DNA of 5,509 bases from Caulobacteraceae bacterium (GTDB lineage Bacteria > Pseudomonadota > Alphaproteobacteria > Caulobacterales > Caulobacteraceae). Both the position numbers and the translations under genes were made by a program. The notes beneath the pieces were generated by a model. That model had not been told where the DNA came from. It worked only from the letters and a program-made list of their open reading frames with translations, and searched no databases. The stretch is taken from assembly GCA_030151985.1 (NCBI GenBank), contig JASLDZ010000166.1:1-5509 (forward strand), given 5' to 3'. Below, one piece after another: positions 1 through 3,471 of the stretch (position 1 is the stretch's first letter; each line of letters begins with the position of its first letter).

Positions 1-161
1 GCGTCCCGCCCCTGGTCCGGCGTCGCGATCAGCAGGCGGCAGTTGTTGGTGCCGAGGTCCAGCGCCCCGTAGCAGGCGATCTGCGGGCCGCCGCCGCCCT
101 GGGCGTCCCGGGCGCGGAGACTGGACGCATTCGGCCGCGCCCGGCCGTCGGACTCGTACAT
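1..161 (-). CDS. ppx/gppA: Ppx/GppA family phosphatase, N-terminal fragment (3' part outside window)
   Basis: Only about the first 53 residues are inside the window; the gene continues leftward. The reverse strand reads ...IACYGALDLGTNNCRLLIA followed by TPDQGRD. This is the first phosphate-binding loop (DLGTNNCRLL) of the actin-like ASKHA fold in exopolyphosphatase / guanosine pentaphosphate phosphatases. Family members hydrolyse inorganic polyphosphate or pppGpp in the cytoplasm; which activity applies here cannot be told from this fragment. I prefer the ATG at 161 because AGGAG (172-176 on this strand) lies 10 nt upstream. An in-frame ATG at 191 and a GTG at 224 would add 10 or 21 residues, but I see no ribosome binding site for the 191 start. 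An in-frame TAA at 258-260 closes the frame upstream. With the 161 start, a poorly conserved, Gly/Arg-rich leader of about 29 residues precedes the fold. The gene is divergent from hspQ. Confidence 0.82.
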   Translation of the reverse strand, partial: MYESDGRARPNASSLRARDAQGGGGPQIACYGALDLGTNNCRLLIATPDQGRD

Positions 162-171
162 CGAGGCCCGG

Positions 172-176
172 CTCCT
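172..176 (-). promoter_or_regulatory. Shine-Dalgarno deciding the Ppx/GppA start
   Basis: AGGAG on the reverse strand, 10 nt before the ATG at 161. The alternative ATG at 191 is preceded by GGCCTTCGTGC, which contains no purine-rich anti-16S match. This is the main reason for choosing the shorter start. Confidence 0.5.
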
Positions 177-255
177 GTCCGGGCGGTCCATGCACGAAGG
201 CCACGCGCAAGCGGGAACCGCCACCTTGGCCGCGATGCTAGCAAGACGGGCGTAA

Positions 256-265
256 GGTTAGAACC
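256..265 (+). promoter_or_regulatory. Palindrome GGTTAGAACC, possible -10 element or operator
   Basis: A perfect inverted repeat, GGTT-AG-AACC. The inner octamer GTTAGAAC (257-264) matches the Caulobacter housekeeping -10 consensus GCTANAWC at 7 of 8 positions when read on the plus strand. It would place transcription start near 271, about 115 nt before hspQ. No matching -35 is present at a proper distance: the nearest GACG, at 245-248, is too close. The same octamer recurs before phhA. It could be a -10 box, a regulator half-site pair, or chance. Confidence 0.25.
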
Positions 266-385
266 CCGCTCGCGAATCGGGCGCCGAGGCGCTGTCGCGC
301 GCCGTGCGCTCACGCCGCAGCGACGTTCACGGACTGGTCACCTTACCGTCGCCACCATCGCCGGGCTGAAGGAGACTCCGAGTCC

Positions 386-769
386 ATGATCCCGCAGCTG
401 TCGCCCCAGGTCCCTGTCGTTCCACCTGGCGCCCCGCCCGGCGTCTTCGCCCGCGAGGCGCGCTTCCGCATCGGCGAGGTGGTCAAGCACCGCCTCTTCC
501 CGTTTCGCGGCGTGATCTTCGACGTGGACCCGGTGTTCGCCAACACCGAGGCCTGGTGGGAGGCGATCCCCGAGTCGATCCGCCCGGCGAAGGACCAGCC
601 CTACTACCACCTGTACGCGGAGAACGCGGACGGCTGCTACACGGCCTATGTCTCCGAGCAGAACCTGCTCACCGACGACACCGGGCCGGTGAGCCACCCG
701 CAGGCGCAGATCGACTTCCTGGGCTTCGCCGACGGGCGCTACCAGCCGAGGGCGCGCGCCGCGCACTGA
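386..769 (+). CDS. hspQ: Heat shock protein HspQ (YccV-like, hemimethylated-DNA-binding fold)
   Basis: The 127-residue protein has the HspQ/YccV domain at about residues 26-110. Conserved stretches include RFRIGEVVKHRLFPFRGVIFDVDP, then TEAWW, KDQPYYHLYAEN and YTAYVSEQNLL. In Escherichia coli the HspQ family is heat-inducible; it binds hemimethylated oriC DNA and acts as a specificity-enhancing factor for Lon protease. In this lineage the protease-adaptor role is the more general inference. The E. coli protein is about 105 residues. This one carries about 24 extra N-terminal residues that are Pro/Ala/Val-rich (PQVPVVPPGAPPGVF) and a short basic tail. The start is the only ATG before the conserved core. 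AAGGAG (369-374) lies 11 nt upstream, a slightly long spacing. phhA follows after 52 bp on the same strand. The family call is firm; the heat regulation is not visible in the upstream DNA. Confidence 0.93.
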   Translation: MIPQLSPQVPVVPPGAPPGVFAREARFRIGEVVKHRLFPFRGVIFDVDPVFANTEAWWEAIPESIRPAKDQPYYHLYAENADGCYTAYVSEQNLLTDDTGPVSHPQAQIDFLGFADGRYQPRARAAH

Positions 770-805
770 AATCGCGCGGGAAAGGGAGACCGCGGGGGCT
801 CGGGC

Positions 806-817
806 GCGTTAGAACGC
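806..817 (+). promoter_or_regulatory. Palindrome GCGTTAGAACGC; candidate -10 of a leaderless phhA transcript
   Basis: A perfect 12-bp inverted repeat, GCGTT-AG-AACGC, ending 4 nt before the phhA ATG. Its core GTTAGAAC (808-815) matches GCTANAWC at 7 of 8 positions and is identical to the octamer at 257-264. The hexamer TAGAAC (810-815) sits exactly at -12 to -7 if transcription starts on the A of the ATG (822). A weak -35 candidate, GAGACC, lies at 786-791 in the record's numbering (give or take one base), with roughly 18 nt spacing. Known background: leaderless mRNAs are common in Caulobacter. The alternative is an operator palindrome overlapping the start region. Confidence 0.35.
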
Positions 818-821
818 CGCC

Positions 822-1700
822 ATGAGCGCCGACGGCCACGCCCCCCTCTCCCCGCCCCCGCACGCCTCCGCCGACTGGACGATCCCGCAGGGCTGGGACC
901 GCTACACCGCCGAGGAGCACGCGACCTGGGTCACGCTCTACGAGCGGCAGGCGCAGGTGCTGCCGGGCCGCGCCTGCAAGGCCTTCCTGCACGGGCTGGA
1001 GGCGCTGGACCTGCACGGGACGGGCGTGCCCGATTTCGAGCGCCTGTCGGAGAAGCTTCGCGCGCTGACCGGCTGGAGCGTGGTGGCGGTGCCTGGGCTG
1101 GTGCCGGACGACGTCTTCTTCGACCACCTGGCCAACCGCCGGTTCCCGGCGGGCAACTTCATCCGCCGGGCCGACCAGCTCGACTACCTGCAGGAGCCCG
1201 ACGTCTTCCACGACGTGTTCGGCCACGTGCCGATGCTGACCGACCCCACCTTCGCCGACTACATGGCCGCCTACGGCCGCGGCGGCCGCCGCGCGCTGGA
1301 GCTCGGGCGGCTGCACAACCTGGCGCGTCTGTACTGGTATACGGTGGAGTTCGGGCTGGTGCAGGAGGCCGAGGGCCTGCGCATCTACGGTGCGGGCATC
1401 GTGTCGTCCAAGGCGGAGAGCGTGTTCGCGCTGGAGGATCCGTCCCCCAACCGTATCGGCTTCGAGCTGGAGCGGGTGATGCGCACGCCCTACCGCATCG
1501 ACGACTTCCAGCAGGTCTACTTCGTCATCCCCTCGATCGAGGAGCTGCAGAGCGTGACCCTGCGCGACTTCGCTCCCCTGTACGACCGCCTGCCCGCGCT
1601 GGCCGACATCCCGATCGCCGACATCCTGCCGGAGGACGTCGTCGTCACGCGCGGCACCCAGGCCTATGCGGCGGAGCGGCCGGGGCAGGCGACGGGCTGA
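822..1700 (+). CDS. phhA: Phenylalanine 4-monooxygenase (phenylalanine hydroxylase)
   Basis: The 292-residue monomeric bacterial-type enzyme hydroxylates L-phenylalanine to L-tyrosine with O2, non-haem Fe(II) and a tetrahydropterin cofactor. It is the entry step of phenylalanine catabolism through tyrosine and homogentisate. The aromatic amino acid hydroxylase catalytic domain spans about residues 15-245. The facial triad is visible as His130 and His135 in DVFHDVFGHVPML and Glu176 in YWYTVEFGL. The H-x4-H spacing and the 41-residue gap to Glu agree with the Chromobacterium violaceum enzyme (His138, His143, Glu184). There is no N-terminal ACT regulatory domain, as usual for bacterial forms. 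A C-terminal extension of about 45 residues follows the core. The ATG at 822 has no Shine-Dalgarno; the nearest purine tract is more than 20 nt away. A leaderless mRNA would explain this. Partner genes for pterin recycling (phhB) or homogentisate breakdown are not in the window. It ends 13 bp from the convergent DUF6572 gene. Confidence 0.96.
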   Translation: MSADGHAPLSPPPHASADWTIPQGWDRYTAEEHATWVTLYERQAQVLPGRACKAFLHGLEALDLHGTGVPDFERLSEKLRALTGWSVVAVPGLVPDDVFFDHLANRRFPAGNFIRRADQLDYLQEPDVFHDVFGHVPMLTDPTFADYMAAYGRGGRRALELGRLHNLARLYWYTVEFGLVQEAEGLRIYGAGIVSSKAESVFALEDPSPNRIGFELERVMRTPYRIDDFQQVYFVIPSIEELQSVTLRDFAPLYDRLPALADIPIADILPEDVVVTRGTQAYAAERPGQATG

Positions 1701-1713
1701 GCGGCCGCCGAAC

Positions 1714-2046
1714 TCAGGCGTCGCAGAGGCAGAAGTCGAGGCGCATGTTGGCCTTCTTCATCACGCCGGACGCCAGGGCGTAGAAGTCCTCCGCCGCCTT
1801 GTTGAGCGCGAAGCGAGCCATCACCTCGACCTTGACCAGCCCGCCGGCGTAGCCCGGCCACACGCCCCTGATCTGCCCCGTCTCCACGAACGCGATCTGG
1901 GCGTTCAGCTTGTCGCGCAGGGCGTCCAGGTGGCGCTCGTCTTCCGGCGGCTTCCAGGTGAGCGGGTCGGACACCACGATCACCGGCATCAGCGCCTGCT
2001 CGTCGAGGTAGACGTAGTCCACAAGGTCGGTCTCGAGCACGGACAT
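1714..2046 (-). CDS. DUF6572-like small protein of unknown function
   Basis: The protein has 110 residues. It opens MSVLETDLVDYVYLDEQ, followed by VIVVSDPLTW, then DERHLDALRDKLNAQIAFVETGQI, then VKVEVMARFALNKAAEDFYA. This order matches my recollection of the DUF6572 pattern (MSV-x-T-x-ID-x-IG, V-L-x-ISD-x-LDW, LQ-x-KLN-x-Y-x-xFIESG, then a V-x-IEV-x-x-KY strand), so the assignment is by pattern memory. No signal peptide or membrane segment is seen, so it is probably cytosolic with a small alpha/beta fold. The C-terminus carries two close cysteines (CLC), perhaps incidental. No catalytic motif is visible and no function is assigned. AGGAGA lies 8 nt before the ATG, which makes this start secure. 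The gene is tail to tail with phhA and stands 145 bp downstream of the hydrolase gene on the same strand, so it may have its own promoter. Confidence 0.85.
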   Translation of the reverse strand: MSVLETDLVDYVYLDEQALMPVIVVSDPLTWKPPEDERHLDALRDKLNAQIAFVETGQIRGVWPGYAGGLVKVEVMARFALNKAAEDFYALASGVMKKANMRLDFCLCDA

Positions 2047-2191
2047 CGAGTCGCTCTCCTCTTACGCACTCCCAACGATCCGGACGGGGCTGACGGTTGC
2101 AAGTCCGTCGTCGGAATGTCGTAAAAGCGAGAGTGCGCGCGAGTTCCTTAAGCAAGCATGGCCGCGGAATTCAGCAAGCTGTCAGTCTTCG
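2047..2191. other. Intergenic region between hydrolase gene and DUF6572-like gene
   Basis: 145 bp, less GC-rich than the surroundings, with ATTCC and TTTTA patches read on the minus strand. It probably holds the promoter of the DUF6572-like gene and the end of the pheT block. Two small inverted repeats are visible. GTCAG (2181-2185) pairs with CTGAC (2202-2206), overlapping the hydrolase stop. GACGG pairs with CCGTC around 2092-2109. Neither is followed by a T tract on the transcribed strand, so no intrinsic terminator is called. No convincing -35/-10 pair was found; a weak -10-like GCTTTTAC lies on the minus strand near 2122-2129. No small ORF with a ribosome binding site stands out. Confidence 0.4.
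2055..2060 (-). promoter_or_regulatory. Strong Shine-Dalgarno for the DUF6572-like gene
   Basis: AGGAGA on the reverse strand, 8 nt from the ATG at 2046. It is the best ribosome binding site in the window, and it excludes an upstream extension of this reading frame as the preferred start. Confidence 0.7.
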
Positions 2192-2929
2192 CTACCGAGT
2201 GCTGACAACGAGCTCTTCGACAGTCGCGATCAGGCGGTCGATGTCTTGCGGGCGGCTGAGGCGGTGGTCGCCGTCGCGGACGAGGGTGAACACCACATCC
2301 GGCCCGCTCAGCGCCTCGGCGAAGGCCAACGCATGACGCCAGGGCACGGCCTCGTCGCGGCCGCCCTGCAGGATGCGCACGGGCGCACGCACCTCAACTG
2401 GGCCGGGCAGCAGCGTCCAGCGGGCGCCGTCCTCCATGAGCGCGCGGCTGTAGCGGGCCCCGTCTGCGGTCTCGAGGGCGCCGTCGCGATCGAGCGCGCC
2501 GCGCTGCTCCGACGTCATCGCGGGGTCGACCAAGGCGGAGGTGAAGTCCGGCGCAGGCGCGACCAACACCAGCCCGGCGATCCGCTCCGGCCGCGCTAGC
2601 GCCGCGAGCGTCGCGATCCAGCCGCCCATGGAGGAGCCGACCAGCACCAGCGGCCCTTCGGTCAGCCTGTCGATCACCGCCAGCGCGTCCTCTCGCCAGC
2701 GGGTGATCGTGCCGTCGCGATCGAAGTCGCCCGGCGTCTCGCCATGGGCGGTGAAGTCGAACCGCAGGTAGGCGCGGCCGTTCGCCTGCGCCCAGTCGGC
2801 CAGCGCCTGCGCCTTGGTCCCGGTCATGTCGGAGCGATAGCCGCCCAGCCACACCACCGTCGGACCGGCGCCTGCGACGCGCCGGAAGGCGAGGCCGCCG
2901 AGCCGGCCGCTCTCCTCAGTCGCCGACAT
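2192..2929 (-). CDS. ABHD10-like alpha/beta hydrolase (serine hydrolase, probable thioesterase/esterase)
   Basis: The 245-residue protein has an alpha/beta-hydrolase fold and no signal peptide. The nucleophile elbow is GSSMGGW with Ser100 as nucleophile (G-x-S-x-G). The acid is probably Asp192 in QGGRDEAVPW, and the catalytic His is probably His222 in DGDHRLS. The oxyanion region is WLGGYRSDMTGTKA near residues 27-40. These blocks and the order WR-x-D-x-L-x-x-ID-x-L, GP-x-x-LVGSS-x-GGW, VPW, DHR resemble the animal mitochondrial ABHD10 group, known as an S-depalmitoylase and acyl-glucuronide esterase. The bacterial substrate is unknown. Its ATG lies 14 nt inside the 3' end of the upstream membrane-protein gene and has no clear Shine-Dalgarno, so translation is probably coupled. 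It ends with TAG. The fold and triad are certain; substrate class is inference. Confidence 0.9.
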   Translation of the reverse strand: MSATEESGRLGGLAFRRVAGAGPTVVWLGGYRSDMTGTKAQALADWAQANGRAYLRFDFTAHGETPGDFDRDGTITRWREDALAVIDRLTEGPLVLVGSSMGGWIATLAALARPERIAGLVLVAPAPDFTSALVDPAMTSEQRGALDRDGALETADGARYSRALMEDGARWTLLPGPVEVRAPVRILQGGRDEAVPWRHALAFAEALSGPDVVFTLVRDGDHRLSRPQDIDRLIATVEELVVSTR

Positions 2930-3467
2930 GCTTGGTCGTCTTGCCGTTCAGCCAGTCCATCAGCGCCAGGAGCACGCCGGAGACCACGAAGGTCAGGTGT
3001 ATGCCCACCATCCAGCCGAGCCTGGCGTGGTCAGGCTCAGCCCCGTGCGCCCCGCCCGCGGGCTCGGCGAGCGGCAGGAAGGCGCGCAGCAGGGCGATCG
3101 CGCTGATGGCGACGATGGAGGCGATCAGCTTCATCTTCAGGCCGGAGAAGTCGACCGTGCCCATCCAGTCCGGCCGCTCGTCGTGGCTGGCCGTGTCGAT
3201 GCGGGAGACGAAGTTCTCGTAGCCTGAGAAGATCACGATCAGGAGCAGGTTGCCCGTCAGCGAAAGGTCGATCAGCGACAGCGCGAGGAGGATCACGCCC
3301 TCGGAGTCGAGCGCGCCGATCCCCTCCAGGCCGTGCCACAGCTCCTTGGCGAAGACGACCAGCACCAGGCCGAGCGCGCCCACCATGCCGACGTAGAAGG
3401 GCGCCATCAGCCAGCGGCTGGCGAACAGCCCCCGCTCCAGCGCGACCTCCAGCGCGGGCTTCTTCAT
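2916..3467 (-). CDS. UPF0114 / YqhA-like (TIGR00645) inner membrane protein
   Basis: The protein has 183 residues, starting MKKPALEVALERGLFASRWL. Four membrane segments are visible at about residues 21-41, 58-81, 111-131 and 151-171. The sequence between the first pair contains KELWHGLEGIG, and the second segment carries LSLIDLSLTGNLLLIVIFSGYENFVSR. This ID-x-x-L-x-x-NLL-x-I-x-x-x-GYE-x-F block is the hallmark of the YqhA/UPF0114 family. Members are small inner-membrane proteins of unsettled function. A His/Asp-containing loop (AGGAHGAEPDHAR) joins helices 3 and 4. The frame stays open upstream to 3563, but the extra 32 residues are Arg/Pro-rich shadow of pheT, so I chose the ATG at 3467, where the family homology begins. 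Its start is 4 nt after the pheT stop with only a weak GGA upstream, which points to coupling to pheT. Its 3' end overlaps the hydrolase gene by 14 nt. Confidence 0.92.
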   Translation of the reverse strand: MKKPALEVALERGLFASRWLMAPFYVGMVGALGLVLVVFAKELWHGLEGIGALDSEGVILLALSLIDLSLTGNLLLIVIFSGYENFVSRIDTASHDERPDWMGTVDFSGLKMKLIASIVAISAIALLRAFLPLAEPAGGAHGAEPDHARLGWMVGIHLTFVVSGVLLALMDWLNGKTTKHVGD

Positions 3468-3471
3468 CGCG

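Larger units (their letters stand above)
162..385. other. Divergent intergenic region between Ppx/GppA and hspQ
   Basis: About 220 bp without a convincing gene; it must hold the promoters for both divergent genes. It contains a GCTAGC palindrome (238-243) and the GGTTAGAACC palindrome (256-265). I found no good sigma-70 -35/-10 pair on either strand. I also found no heat-shock (sigma-32-like CTTGAA...CCCCAT) promoter in front of hspQ, although one might be expected. A weak inverted repeat, CCGTG (302-306) with CACGG (328-332), could form a 5-bp stem with a 21-nt loop in the hspQ leader; this is not strong enough to call an RNA element. Confidence 0.45.

Noticed and set aside
29..313. 94-residue minus-strand open frame covering the Ppx/GppA start region
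   Set aside because: It is in a different frame from the ALDLGTNNCRLLIA coding sequence and reads as compositionally biased Arg/Ala/Pro sequence.
1697..1717. Inverted repeat CTGAG...CTCAG around the convergent stops as a bidirectional terminator
   Set aside because: Two convergent TGA stops automatically give a TGA/TCA repeat. The stem is only 5 bp with an 11-nt loop and no T tract on either side.
2181..2206. GTCAG/CTGAC inverted repeat at the hydrolase stop as an intrinsic terminator
   Set aside because: It has a 5-bp stem, a 16-nt loop and no T run downstream on the transcribed strand.
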